Source: Variovorax sp. IB41 (GTDB taxonomy: Bacteria; Pseudomonadota; Gammaproteobacteria; Burkholderiales; Burkholderiaceae_C). From it: a DNA stretch of 64,000 nt. The position numbers and the translations under genes are program-made. Position 1 is the first letter of the stretch. Each line of letters begins with the position of its first letter. Positions 9,068 to 17,383 of this stretch are shown one piece after another. Under the pieces are notes generated by a model. The model saw nothing but the letters and a program-made list of their open reading frames with translations. It was not told the origin of the DNA and searched no databases. The stretch is from the NCBI RefSeq assembly GCF_016405905.1, contig NZ_JAEFCB010000004.1, forward strand, positions 1 through 64,000, given 5' to 3'.

Positions 9068-9628
9068 TTACTTCTTGGCCGGGTCGGCGCCTTCGAAAAG
9101 GCTCTTCGGCGGGTTCTTCTTCATTTCTTCGGCAAAGGCGACCTGGGCGGCCGTCTGGCATTCGTCGGCGATGCGCAGGCCCGCCTTCTGGTTCATCAGC
9201 ATGGACTTGTTGCCCAACTGGAGCCACATGGCGCCGGCACGCGGATCTTCCAGGCGGATGGCACCGGTGCGGCTCTCGACCGGGTGCATGCGGTACTTCA
9301 GGCCCTTGGTGGTCACGTTGAAGAAGCCGGGCTTCTTCTCGTCTTCGGTCACGGTCACGTCGGCGCCGAGTTCGCACTGGGCCTTGCCGGTGGAGACGCG
9401 CTTGGCGACTTCCAGGTCGGCGTCGGTCAGCACGACGTTGGTGTCGTCGGCGATCGGCGTGACTTCCTCGACAGCCTTGGCGGCCTTGCGGGTGACCTGG
9501 CGCTTGGGCGGCGCTTTCTTGGTGGCGGCGGGCTTCGCAGCGGCCGGCTTGGCGGGCGCCGCGGTCTGTGCCATGGCACCGAACGGCAGAGCCAGTGCCA
9601 GTGCGGCGATCAGGGCAATTTTCTTCAT
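9068..9628 (-). CDS. Uncharacterised secreted Ala/Lys-rich protein
   Basis: A 186-residue protein starting MKKIALIAALALALPFGAMA, a clear signal peptide cleaved before QTAAPA; AGGAAA lies 8 nt upstream of the start. Residues 22-50 are a low-complexity Ala/Pro/Lys linker (AAAKPAATKKAPPKRQ). Residues about 60-186 form a compact domain with one Cys near position 85 (GKAQCELG) and another near 158 (ADECQTAA), a possible disulphide. It has basic and acidic patches and ends GADPAKK. I do not recognise a named domain. It sits between the CitE-like lyase (38 nt gap) and acnB (78 nt gap), so it is co-transcribed with TCA enzymes although it is exported. Function unknown. Confidence 0.8.
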   Translation of the reverse strand: MKKIALIAALALALPFGAMAQTAAPAKPAAAKPAATKKAPPKRQVTRKAAKAVEEVTPIADDTNVVLTDADLEVAKRVSTGKAQCELGADVTVTEDEKKPGFFNVTTKGLKYRMHPVESRTGAIRLEDPRAGAMWLQLGNKSMLMNQKAGLRIADECQTAAQVAFAEEMKKNPPKSLFEGADPAKK

Positions 9629-9666
9629 GTGTGGGTTTCCTTGAGGCTGGGTTCGAAGGTTTCGTT

Positions 9667-10665
9667 TCAGGAGGCCGCGAGTGCAAACCAGGCTTTCGCC
9701 TCGGGAGGCAACGCGCGCCCTGTTGCGTGGGCGCGCGTCAGAACCTGCCAAAAGTGGCGGTAGCTCGCGCGGTCGTGCAATGTGCCATCAATTTGTGTCG
9801 GCGCCCAATCCGCGTCCGCGGCTTTTGCAATGATTTGTGTAGCAATCTGGATTTGTGCCTCATCGGGCGCAAACGCTTCCAGGATGGGGCGGATCTGGTT
9901 CGGGTGGATGCTCCACATGCGCGTGTAGCCGAATTCGGTGGCGGCCTTGCGGGCCGCGACGCGCATCGCATCGGTGTCGTTGAACTCGGTCACCACGCAG
10001 TGCGAGGGCACCTTGCCGTAGGCGTGCGCCGCCGAGGCGATGGCCAGCTTGGCGCGCACCACCAGCGGATGCGTGAACTGCCCGGCCGCGCCCATGCCGT
10101 CGGCGGGAATGGCGCCGGCATGCGCCGAGACGAAATCCATCAGGCCGAAGCTGAGCGACTGCACGCGCGGATGCGCGGCGATTTCAAACGCGTTGTGCAC
10201 TGCCAGGGGCGATTCGATCAGCACGTGCAGCGGCAGTGCATCGGCATCGGCCGCCTCGAGCGCGGCAACGGCCTGCAGCACATCGGCCACCGATTCGACC
10301 TTGGGCACCATGAGGTGGCTCAGGCGATCGCCCGCACGACCGGCGATGGTGATCACATCGCCCGCGAATGCGGGGTGATCGACCGGATGCACGCGCACGC
10401 CGACGCGCATGCCCGGCCTGGCCGCCAGCGCCAATTCGGTAACGAGTGCGGCATGCTCCGCCTCGCCGCCCACCGGGGCGCCGTCTTCGCAATCGAGGGT
10501 GACGTCGAACACGCAGGCGCCGAACTCCTCGGCCATCTCGGCCTGGAGCGCGAGGCTCTTCTTCATGCGCGCTTCGACGCCGCTGTAGTGGTCGCACACG
10601 GGCAGCGTCACCGCGCCGGCCTGCGCGCCGAGCAGCACTTCACCCGGATGGACGGCCTGGGTCAT
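9667..10665 (-). CDS. CitE-like HpcH/HpaI family acyl-CoA lyase
   Basis: A 332-residue protein of the citrate lyase beta/malyl-CoA lyase superfamily (TIM barrel, Mg-dependent C-C lyase of beta-hydroxyacyl-CoA esters). The N-terminal barrel strand has VFDVTLDCEDGAP with acidic metal and substrate residues, then VGVRVHPVDHP with the conserved Arg. Mid-region LIESPLAVHNAFEI supplies the conserved Glu, and SFGLMDF follows. No citrate lyase alpha, gamma or citX genes are nearby, so fermentative citrate cleavage is unlikely. Stand-alone relatives act as (S)-citramalyl-CoA or malyl-CoA lyases/thioesterases. The start ATG at 10665 overlaps the tam stop (ATGA), showing coupling. The substrate is undetermined. 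Confidence 0.88.
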   Translation of the reverse strand: MTQAVHPGEVLLGAQAGAVTLPVCDHYSGVEARMKKSLALQAEMAEEFGACVFDVTLDCEDGAPVGGEAEHAALVTELALAARPGMRVGVRVHPVDHPAFAGDVITIAGRAGDRLSHLMVPKVESVADVLQAVAALEAADADALPLHVLIESPLAVHNAFEIAAHPRVQSLSFGLMDFVSAHAGAIPADGMGAAGQFTHPLVVRAKLAIASAAHAYGKVPSHCVVTEFNDTDAMRVAARKAATEFGYTRMWSIHPNQIRPILEAFAPDEAQIQIATQIIAKAADADWAPTQIDGTLHDRASYRHFWQVLTRAHATGRALPPEAKAWFALAAS

Positions 10666-11441
10666 GCTTTTTTCTGCGCCACGATGAACATGCGCGGGAA
10701 CGCGAGCAGCCGCTTGCCGTCGGTGCGCGCCGGATAGGCCTCGTCCACGCGGCGTTCGTATTCGGCGAGATAGCTCGCCTGCAGGTCGGGCGGCAGGCGG
10801 TCGACGAAGGGCTTCAGCCCCGTGCCGCGCACCCATTCGACGATGGAAGCCGCGTCGGCCATGCGGTGCTGGTAGATCGTGTGCCAGACATCGACGTTGG
10901 CGGCATGCGGCGCCAAGAGGTCGTAATAGCCGTCCAGCGGCAGCAGCTGGGTGCGCAGCCGGTCGGCATCGCCGATGGGCTCGGCCCAGGGCGCTTCGGC
11001 AGCGAGCGCGCGCATCAGGCGGTGCGTGGGCTCCTGGCGGTTGTCGGGCATCTGGACGGCGAGCACGCCGCCCGGGGCCAGCGCGTCGAACAGGCGCGGG
11101 ATCAGCGTTTCGTGATCGGGCACCCATTGCAAGGACGCGTTGGCGTAGATGAGATCGGGCGCTTTGTCTTGCGGCGCCCAGGTCGCGATGTCGCTCAGCT
11201 CGAAGCGCGCGCCGGGCAGGCGCTCGCGCGCGCTGACCAGCATGGCTTCGGAGTTGTCGGTTCCGAGGGCCTGCGCCTTCGGGAACCGGTTGACCAGCAG
11301 CTCGGTGGAGTTGCCCGGCCCGCAACCGAGGTCGACCACGCGGTCGGCTTCGGCCAATGGCACCCGCGCCAGGAGCTCCTGCGCGGGTCGTGTGCGCTCG
11401 TCCTCGTAGCGACGATAGAGCGCGGGGTTCCAGTCGAGCAT
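10662..11441 (-). CDS. tam: Trans-aconitate 2-methyltransferase
   Basis: SAM-dependent methyltransferase of 259 residues (E. coli Tam is 252). It methylates trans-aconitate, an off-pathway aconitase inhibitor that forms spontaneously from cis-aconitate. The start [20 protein letters not shown] matches the Tam N-terminus. SAM motif I is [12 protein letters not shown] (residues about 35-46). [23 protein letters not shown] and the C-terminal [11 protein letters not shown] are Tam-specific. It lies 12 nt after mdh and overlaps the CitE-like gene by 4 nt. Its presence in an mdh-acnB unit fits detoxification of an aconitase by-product. Confidence 0.95.
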   Translation of the reverse strand: MLDWNPALYRRYEDERTRPAQELLARVPLAEADRVVDLGCGPGNSTELLVNRFPKAQALGTDNSEAMLVSARERLPGARFELSDIATWAPQDKAPDLIYANASLQWVPDHETLIPRLFDALAPGGVLAVQMPDNRQEPTHRLMRALAAEAPWAEPIGDADRLRTQLLPLDGYYDLLAPHAANVDVWHTIYQHRMADAASIVEWVRGTGLKPFVDRLPPDLQASYLAEYERRVDEAYPARTDGKRLLAFPRMFIVAQKKA

Positions 11442-11453
11442 GCTGCGAGTTGC

Positions 11454-12440
11454 TTACAGCAGGTGGGCGACGCCGGCGCGTTCGCCTTCGAGCTCTTCGA
11501 GGGTCTTGTTGATGCGTTCCTGGCTGAATGCATCGATTTCCAGGCCTTCGACCAGCTTGTACTCGCCGTTTTCGCAGGTGACCGGGAAGCCGAACATCAC
11601 GTCCTTCGGAATGCCGTACTGGCCGTCCGAGGGGATGCCCATCGTGACCCACTTGCCGTTGGTGCCCAGGGCCCAGTCGCGCATGTGGTCGATGGCGGCG
11701 TTGGCGGCCGAGGCGGCCGACGACAGGCCGCGCGCTTCGATGATCGCCGCGCCGCGCTTGCCCACGGTCGGAAGGAACGTGTTGGCGTTCCATTCCTGGT
11801 CATTGATCATCTTGGCGACGCTTTCGCCGTTGATGGTGGCGAAGCGGTAGTCGGCGTACATCGTGGGCGAGTGGTTGCCCCAGACGGTGAGCTTCTCGAT
11901 GTCGGCCACGGCCTTGCCGGTCTTGGCGGCGATCTGGCTGGCGGCGCGGTTGTGGTCCAGGCGCAGCATGGCGGTGAAGTTCTTGCGCGGCAGGTCGGGC
12001 GCGCTCTTCATGGCGATGTACGCGTTGGTGTTGGCCGGGTTGCCGACCACCAGCACCTTGACGTTGCGACTGGCGACGGCATTGAGGGCCTTGCCTTGCG
12101 CGGTGAAGATCGCGCCGTTGACGGCCAGCAGCTCGGCGCGTTCCATGCCGGGGCCGCGGGGGCGCGAGCCGACTAGGAGGGCGTAGTCCGCATCCTTGAA
12201 GGCGGTCATCGGGTCGCCGTGGGCTTCCATGCCGGCCAGGAGCGGGAACGCGCAGTCGTCCAGCTCCATCATCACGCCCTTGAGCGCCTTCTGGGCTTTC
12301 TCGTCGGGGATTTCGAGCAGTTGCAGGATGACCGGCTGGTCCTTGCCGAGCATTTCGCCGGATGCGATACGGAACAACAGGGCGTAACCGATTTGACCGG
12401 CGGCACCGGTGACGGCAACGCGGACGGGCTTTTTGCTCAT
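11454..12440 (-). CDS. mdh: Malate dehydrogenase (NAD)
   Basis: Converts malate to oxaloacetate with NAD+; 328 residues, of the longer, cytosolic-type MDH group common in Burkholderiales. The Rossmann motif is [15 protein letters not shown] (residues about 8-22). Substrate Arg lies in [23 protein letters not shown] holds the conserved Asn; the catalytic Asp/His pair is in RLDHNRA and [16 protein letters not shown] lies about 9 nt upstream of the ATG. It is the promoter-proximal gene of the leftward mdh-tam-citE-unknown-acnB unit and diverges from the GntR regulator across 183 bp that hold a strong palindrome. Confidence 0.98.
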   Translation of the reverse strand: MSKKPVRVAVTGAAGQIGYALLFRIASGEMLGKDQPVILQLLEIPDEKAQKALKGVMMELDDCAFPLLAGMEAHGDPMTAFKDADYALLVGSRPRGPGMERAELLAVNGAIFTAQGKALNAVASRNVKVLVVGNPANTNAYIAMKSAPDLPRKNFTAMLRLDHNRAASQIAAKTGKAVADIEKLTVWGNHSPTMYADYRFATINGESVAKMINDQEWNANTFLPTVGKRGAAIIEARGLSSAASAANAAIDHMRDWALGTNGKWVTMGIPSDGQYGIPKDVMFGFPVTCENGEYKLVEGLEIDAFSQERINKTLEELEGERAGVAHLL

Positions 12441-12564
12441 GGGAAGACTCCAGAAGGTGATGAAACGGTGTCGGCGCTCTCGTGGGGCGCCAAGGTCCGA
12501 CGGGGGAAACAGCGTCCCGCGGCGCGAGACCGGCCCGCATTTTAAGCCGATTCAATGAGCCTCG

Positions 12565-12583
12565 TCTTATGTCTTATATAAGA
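12565..12583. promoter_or_regulatory. TCTTATATAAGA palindrome, candidate GntR operator
   Basis: TCTTATATAAGA at 12572-12583 is a perfect 12-bp palindrome, preceded one base away by a third TCTTAT half-site at 12565-12570. It lies 41 bp before the GntR start and 132 bp before the mdh start. GntR-family dimers often bind such short AT-rich palindromes near their own genes, so autoregulation and control of mdh are plausible inferences. Confidence 0.6.
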
Positions 12584-12623
12584 TATCCTCGGGGGCACCG
12601 CCACGGCGCACCCCACCGCTGCC

Positions 12624-13391
12624 ATGAACACCCCCACCGCCCTCGACGAGCTCCCTACGCCGTCCACGCCGTCCTTCAGTCCGCTCTACCAGCAGATCAA
12701 GACCCTGATCCTGCAGAGCCTGCAGGCGGGCGAGTGGAAGCCGGGCGAACCCATCCCCAGCGAGATGGACCTGGCCGTGCGTTACCGCGTGAGCCAGGGC
12801 ACGGTGCGCAAGGCCATCGACGAACTCTCGGCCGAGAACCTCGTGGTGCGGCGCCAGGGCAAGGGCACCTTCGTGGCCACGCATGCCGAGCAGCATGTGC
12901 AGTACCGCTTCCTCAAGCTCGTGCCCGATGCGGGCGACCCGAACACCGAAGGCCCGGCCGAACGCACCATCGTCGACTGCAAGCGCCTGCGCGCATCGGC
13001 CGACGTCGCACGCGCGCTCGGCCTTCGCACCGGCGACGCCGTGCTGCAGGTGCGCCGCGTGCTCGCCTATGCGGGCGTGCCGACCATCCTGGAAGACCTG
13101 TGGCTCCCCGGCACGCCCTTCAAGGGACTCACGGCCGAACGGCTGCGCGCATGGCCCGGCCCGATGTATTCGCTCTTCGAAACCGAGTTCGGCGTGCGCA
13201 TGGTGCGTGCCGAAGAACGCATTCGTGCCGTGCTGCCCGATGCGGAACAGGCCCTGCTGCTGGACGTGACGGCGCAGATGCCGCTCCTGAGCGTCGAGCG
13301 CGTGGCGCACACGTACCACGACATGCCGATGGAACTGCGCCGCGGCCTCTATCGCACCGACACGCACCACTATCGCAACCAGCTGGGCTGA
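12624..13391 (+). CDS. GntR/HutC-type transcriptional regulator
   Basis: A 255-residue DNA-binding regulator. The winged helix at residues about 18-90 contains PLYQQIKTLILQSLQAGEWK, the recognition region SEMDLAVRYRVSQGTVRKAI and the wing VVRRQGKGTFVA. Residues about 105-245 match a UTRA ligand-binding domain (VLQVRRVLAYAGVP; LLLDVTAQMPLLSVERV), the HutC subfamily layout. The divergent position between mdh and sdhCDAB-gltA, with an adjoining palindrome, suggests a TCA-cycle regulator responding to a carboxylate. The effector cannot be read from sequence. Confidence 0.93.
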   Translation: MNTPTALDELPTPSTPSFSPLYQQIKTLILQSLQAGEWKPGEPIPSEMDLAVRYRVSQGTVRKAIDELSAENLVVRRQGKGTFVATHAEQHVQYRFLKLVPDAGDPNTEGPAERTIVDCKRLRASADVARALGLRTGDAVLQVRRVLAYAGVPTILEDLWLPGTPFKGLTAERLRAWPGPMYSLFETEFGVRMVRAEERIRAVLPDAEQALLLDVTAQMPLLSVERVAHTYHDMPMELRRGLYRTDTHHYRNQLG

Positions 13392-13625
13392 CAGCGCATC
13401 GACATGGAACATCGATTCAATCGCCTTGCATCGCCCGCGCACCGCGCGCAACATGCTCCGAAGTCAATAGCAACCCACTGCCGCAGTGCGCCGACTCGGG
13501 CGCAGCCGATGCGCGATGGTGCATTGCAATAGAATTTTGCGTTGTTTGCATTTCCGCAGAAGAAACAAAAGCGTTCGCTCTCAGAACAAGCCAACAAGTC
13601 ACAAAGCCACGAAAGCATCCCCTCA
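13392..13625 (+). promoter_or_regulatory. Upstream region of the sdh operon
   Basis: A 234-bp gap expected to carry the sdhC promoter and 5-prime leader. It becomes AT-richer after about 13520 (GCAATAGAATTTTGCG), the most likely promoter area, but no confident -35/-10 pair is visible. The reading frame of sdhC continues upstream to 13542 but is not used in my annotation, because the conserved protein starts at 13626. Confidence 0.35.
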
Positions 13626-14072
13626 ATGACAGAGCTTGCAACTCCCCCCCGGCCACCGCGTCGCGAATTCCGAAACATCAATGCCTTCACCGATCTCACG
13701 ACGTACCGGCTCCCGCCGGCCGGCATCGTGTCGATCCTGCACCGCGTGAGCGGCGTGCTGATGTTCCTGCTGCTGCCGTTCATCATCTGGATGTTCGACA
13801 CCTCGCTCTCGTCGGACTATTCGTTCGCCCGATTCAAGGCCGCATTCAACAGCGGCCTTGGTTTCGTTCCGGGATGGTTTTTCAAGCTCGTCGCGCTCGC
13901 GCTGATCTGGGCCTACCTGCACCACTTCATCGCCGGTCTGCGCCATCTCTGGATGGACGTGAGCCATGCGGCGGTGACCAAGGAATTCGGCCACACCTCG
14001 GCCATCGTCACGCTGGCACTGAGCGTTTTGCTCACCGTGGTGCTAGGCGCCAAGCTGTTCGGCCTGTACTGA
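13626..14072 (+). CDS. sdhC: Succinate dehydrogenase cytochrome b556 subunit
   Basis: Membrane anchor subunit of complex II, 148 residues, binding haem b and ubiquinone with SdhD. The start MTELATPPRPPRREFRNINA is chosen by family resemblance; the Shine-Dalgarno is weak. Conserved SILHRVSGVLMFLLLPFII forms the first helix and the quinone-site region. YLHHFIAGLRHLWMD carries the likely haem-ligand His in the second helix. A third helix closes the protein (VTLALSVLLTVVLGAKLFGL). It is followed after 13 nt by sdhD. Confidence 0.95.
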   Translation: MTELATPPRPPRREFRNINAFTDLTTYRLPPAGIVSILHRVSGVLMFLLLPFIIWMFDTSLSSDYSFARFKAAFNSGLGFVPGWFFKLVALALIWAYLHHFIAGLRHLWMDVSHAAVTKEFGHTSAIVTLALSVLLTVVLGAKLFGLY

Positions 14073-14085
14073 GAAGGAGCCACCC

Positions 14086-14451
14086 ATGTCTGTGAATTAC
14101 GGCTCCAAGCGCATCGTCGTCGGCGCTCATTACGGTTTGCGCGACTGGCTCAGCCAGCGCATCACGGGCGGCCTGATGGCGCTCTTCACGATCATCCTGC
14201 TCGCGCAAGTGATCTTCTCGCGCGGCCCCATCGGCTACGACCTGTGGGCCGGCATCTTCGCCGCGCAGTGGATGAAGGTGCTGACCTTCTCCGTGATCGT
14301 CGCCCTGCTCTATCACGTGTGGGTCGGCATGCGCGACGTGTGGATGGACTACGTCCAGCCCGTCGGCATCCGTCTCGTGCTGCAAATTTTCACCATCGTC
14401 TGGCTTGTCGGTTGTGCGGGTTGGGCCATTCAAGTGCTTTGGAAGATCTGA
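14086..14451 (+). CDS. sdhD: Succinate dehydrogenase membrane anchor subunit
   Basis: Second membrane anchor of complex II, 121 residues with three predicted helices: WLSQRITGGLMALFTIILLA, VLTFSVIVALLYHVWVGMRD and LVLQIFTIVWLVGCAGWAI. The LYHVWVGMRDVWMDYV segment matches the SdhD haem-proximal helix. A GAAGGAG ribosome site lies close upstream (14073-14079). Its position between sdhC and sdhA supports the call. Confidence 0.94.
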   Translation: MSVNYGSKRIVVGAHYGLRDWLSQRITGGLMALFTIILLAQVIFSRGPIGYDLWAGIFAAQWMKVLTFSVIVALLYHVWVGMRDVWMDYVQPVGIRLVLQIFTIVWLVGCAGWAIQVLWKI

Positions 14452-14466
14452 CCTGACATCCCCACC

Positions 14467-16275
14467 ATGACCTACACAAAAGAACAAATCACCAAGCGCA
14501 AGTTCGACGTCGTGATCGTCGGCGCCGGCGGCTCCGGCATGCGCGCCTCGCTGCAACTGGCGCGCGCTGGCCTCAACGTGGCCGTGCTCTCCAAGGTGTT
14601 CCCCACGCGTTCGCACACCGTTGCCGCGCAAGGCGGCGTGGGCGCGTCGCTCGGCAACATGAGCGAGGACAACTGGCACTACCACTTCTACGACACGATC
14701 AAGGGCTCCGACTGGCTCGGCGACCAGGACGCGATCGAGTTCATGTGCCGCGAAGCCCCGAAGGTCGTGTACGAGCTCGAGCACTTCGGCATGCCCTTCG
14801 ACCGCAACCCCGACGGCACGATCTACCAGCGTCCGTTCGGCGGCCACACGGCCAACTACGGCGAGAAGCCCGTGCAGCGCGCCTGCGCCGCGGCCGACCG
14901 CACCGGCCACGCGATGCTGCACACGCTCTACCAAAAGAACGTCGAAGCGCGCACGCAATTCTTCGTCGAATGGATGGCGCTGGACCTCATCCGCGACGAC
15001 GAAGGCGACGTGGTCGGCGTGACCGCGCTCGAAATGGAAACCGGCGACCTGCACATCCTGCAGGCCAAGACCGTGCTGCTGGCCACCGGTGGCGCGGGCC
15101 GCATCTTCCAGGCCTCGACCAACGCCTTCATCAACACCGGAGACGGCCTGGGCATGGCGGCGCGTTCGGGCATTCCGCTGCAGGACATGGAGTTCTGGCA
15201 GTTCCACCCGACCGGCGTGGCCGGCGCGGGCGTGCTGCTGACCGAAGGCTGCCGCGGCGAAGGCGCGATCTTGCTCAACAGCAACGGCGAACGCTTCATG
15301 GAGCGCTATGCGCCCACGCTGAAGGACCTGGCCCCGCGCGACTTCGTCTCGCGCTCGATGGACCAGGAAATCAAGGAAGGCCGAGGCTGCGGTCCCAACA
15401 AGGACTACGTACTGCTCAAGCTGGACCACCTGGGCGCCGACACCATCCACAAGCGCCTGCCCTCGGTGTACGAGATCGGCGTCAACTTCGCCAACGTCGA
15501 CATCACCAAGGAACCGATTCCCGTGGTGCCGACCATCCACTACCAGATGGGCGGCATCCCGACCAACATCAACGGCCAGGTCGTCATCCAGAAGGGTGAA
15601 GAGAACAGCGCCGTGGTGAACGGCCTCTACGCCGTGGGCGAATGCTCCTGCGTGAGCGTGCACGGCGCGAACCGCCTGGGCACCAACTCGCTGCTCGACC
15701 TCTTGGTGTTCGGCCGCGCGGCCGGCAACCACATCGTCGAGTTCAACGACAAGCTGAAGGAACACAAGGACCTCCCGAAGGATGCGGCCGACCGCACGCT
15801 GGAGCGCCTGAACCGGCTCGAATCGACCACCACCGGCGAATACGCGCAAGACGTGGCCGGCGAGATCCGCGCGGTCATGCAGCAGCACGCCGCGGTGTTC
15901 AGGAAGCAGGCCTCGATGGACGAAGGCGTGGTCAAGATCGCCGCCGTGCGCGAGCGCGTCAACGCGATCGGCCTGAAGGACAAGTCCAAGGTGTTCAACA
16001 CCGCCCGCATCGAAGCGCTGGAAGTGGACAACCTGATCGAAGTGGCGCAGGCCACGATGGTCTCGGCCGCCGCCCGCCGCGAATGCCGCGGCGCCCACAC
16101 GGTGGAAGACTACGAGCGTCCCGCGGACGATCCGGTCGCGCCGCTGGGCCGCGACGACGCCAACTGGATGAAGCACACGCTCTGGTACAGCCAGGACAAC
16201 CGCCTCTCGTACAAGCCGGTCAAGCTGCAGCCGCTCACCGTGGCCTCGGTTCCGCCGAAGGTCCGCACGTTCTAA
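14467..16275 (+). CDS. sdhA: Succinate dehydrogenase flavoprotein subunit
   Basis: Catalytic FAD subunit of complex II, oxidising succinate to fumarate; 602 residues. The dinucleotide-binding motif DVVIVGAGGSGMRA is at about residues 14-27. The covalent FAD attachment His is His50 in PTRSHTVAAQGGV. The substrate-site signatures FHPTG and RGEGAILLN follow, then VHGANRLGTNSLLDLLVFG near residues 398-416. The C-terminal helical region ends in KVRTF. It is co-directional with sdhC, sdhD and sdhB. Confidence 0.99.
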   Translation: MTYTKEQITKRKFDVVIVGAGGSGMRASLQLARAGLNVAVLSKVFPTRSHTVAAQGGVGASLGNMSEDNWHYHFYDTIKGSDWLGDQDAIEFMCREAPKVVYELEHFGMPFDRNPDGTIYQRPFGGHTANYGEKPVQRACAAADRTGHAMLHTLYQKNVEARTQFFVEWMALDLIRDDEGDVVGVTALEMETGDLHILQAKTVLLATGGAGRIFQASTNAFINTGDGLGMAARSGIPLQDMEFWQFHPTGVAGAGVLLTEGCRGEGAILLNSNGERFMERYAPTLKDLAPRDFVSRSMDQEIKEGRGCGPNKDYVLLKLDHLGADTIHKRLPSVYEIGVNFANVDITKEPIPVVPTIHYQMGGIPTNINGQVVIQKGEENSAVVNGLYAVGECSCVSVHGANRLGTNSLLDLLVFGRAAGNHIVEFNDKLKEHKDLPKDAADRTLERLNRLESTTTGEYAQDVAGEIRAVMQQHAAVFRKQASMDEGVVKIAAVRERVNAIGLKDKSKVFNTARIEALEVDNLIEVAQATMVSAAARRECRGAHTVEDYERPADDPVAPLGRDDANWMKHTLWYSQDNRLSYKPVKLQPLTVASVPPKVRTF

Positions 16276-16322
16276 GCAACGGCTAACGTCAGCCAAGTAA
16301 AAGCATTCACAAGGTCACCACG

Positions 16323-17024
16323 ATGAAGCGCACATTCCAGATCTACCGCTACGACCCGGACAAGGACGCCAAGCCCTACATGCAGACGATCGAGATCGAG
16401 CTCGACGGCCACGAACGCATGCTGCTTGACGCCCTGATGAAGCTCAAGGCACAAGACCCGACGCTGTCGTTCCGCCGCTCCTGCCGCGAAGGCGTCTGCG
16501 GCTCCGACGCGATGAACATCAACGGCAAGAACGGCCTGGCGTGTCTCACCAACATGCTCACGCTCAAGGGCACGATCGTGCTCAAGCCGCTGCCGGGCCT
16601 GCCCGTCATCCGCGACCTGATCGTGGACATGACGCAGTTCTTCAAGCAGTACAACTCGATCAAGCCGTACCTGCAGAACGACAACGTGCCGCCCGAGAAG
16701 GAGCGCCTGCAGTCGCCCGAAGAGCGCGAAGAGCTCAACGGCCTGTACGAGTGCATCCTGTGCGCGAGCTGCTCCACGAGCTGCCCGAGCTTCTGGTGGA
16801 ACCCCGACAAGTTCGTGGGCCCCGCGGGCCTCCTGCAGGCCTACCGCTTCATCGCCGACAGCCGCGACGAAGCCACCGCCGAGCGCCTGGACAACCTGGA
16901 AGACCCGTACCGCCTCTTCCGCTGCCACACGATCATGAACTGCGTCGATGTGTGCCCCAAGAACCTGAACCCCACCAAGGCCATCGGCAAGATCAAGGAA
17001 TTGATGGTGCGTCGCGCCATCTGA
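16323..17024 (+). CDS. sdhB: Succinate dehydrogenase iron-sulfur subunit
   Basis: Electron-transfer subunit of complex II, 233 residues, passing electrons from FAD to quinone. An N-terminal ferredoxin fold carries the [2Fe-2S] ligands in [20 protein letters not shown] plus the following Cys. The C-terminal half has the [4Fe-4S] motif [12 protein letters not shown] and the [3Fe-4S]/[4Fe-4S] motif [17 protein letters not shown]. It is separated from sdhA by 47 nt and from sdhE by 20 nt. Confidence 0.99.
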   Translation: MKRTFQIYRYDPDKDAKPYMQTIEIELDGHERMLLDALMKLKAQDPTLSFRRSCREGVCGSDAMNINGKNGLACLTNMLTLKGTIVLKPLPGLPVIRDLIVDMTQFFKQYNSIKPYLQNDNVPPEKERLQSPEEREELNGLYECILCASCSTSCPSFWWNPDKFVGPAGLLQAYRFIADSRDEATAERLDNLEDPYRLFRCHTIMNCVDVCPKNLNPTKAIGKIKELMVRRAI

Positions 17025-17044
17025 TCCTTCTTCCGGAAATCACC

Positions 17045-17359
17045 ATGCAAACCGCCGACGAACTCCAGCAGCCGCTCAGCGAACGTGCGCTGAGCAAGCT
17101 GAAATGGCGTTGCCGGCGCGGCCTGCTCGAAAACGACCTGTTCATCGCCCGCTTCTTCGAGCGGCACGAATCCCACATGACCAATGGTCAGGCGGGAGCG
17201 ATGGAGACATTGATGGACCTGTCGGACAACGACCTCCTCGACCTTTTGCTGCGCAGGAAGGAGCCCGAGCCCGAATGGGCCGGTGCCGAGGTGGTCGCAT
17301 TGCTGCATCTGATGCGCACCGACGGCGCCCAGCGCCCCGCAATCTCTCCTTCGTCCTGA
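17045..17359 (+). CDS. sdhE: FAD assembly factor SdhE
   Basis: Small (104 residues) flavinylation factor needed for covalent FAD attachment to SdhA. The signature is RRGLLENDLFIARFFERH (residues about 23-40), corresponding to the RGxxE motif of SdhE/YgfY/CptB. A C-terminal helical part follows (LMDLSDNDLLDLLLRRKEPE). The C-terminus is about 15 residues longer than E. coli SdhE. It is placed between sdhB and gltA, as in other betaproteobacteria. Its YgfX-type partner is not adjacent; a likely one lies at 62323-62805. Confidence 0.93.
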   Translation: MQTADELQQPLSERALSKLKWRCRRGLLENDLFIARFFERHESHMTNGQAGAMETLMDLSDNDLLDLLLRRKEPEPEWAGAEVVALLHLMRTDGAQRPAISPSS

Positions 17360-17383
17360 ATCCTCCTCTGAAAGTAAATCGAA

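Noticed and set aside
6464..9763. 1099-codon plus-strand frame opposite acnB
   Set aside because: Composition shadow. The minus strand has complete AcnB motifs with correct cluster Cys positions.
9667..10665. Citrate lyase beta subunit for citrate fermentation
   Set aside because: No alpha, gamma or accessory citrate lyase genes nearby; the stand-alone acyl-CoA lyase reading fits better.
13542..13625. N-terminal extension of sdhC from an earlier Met
   Set aside because: The extra 28 residues are polar and unlike known SdhC; the family start MTEL lies at 13626.
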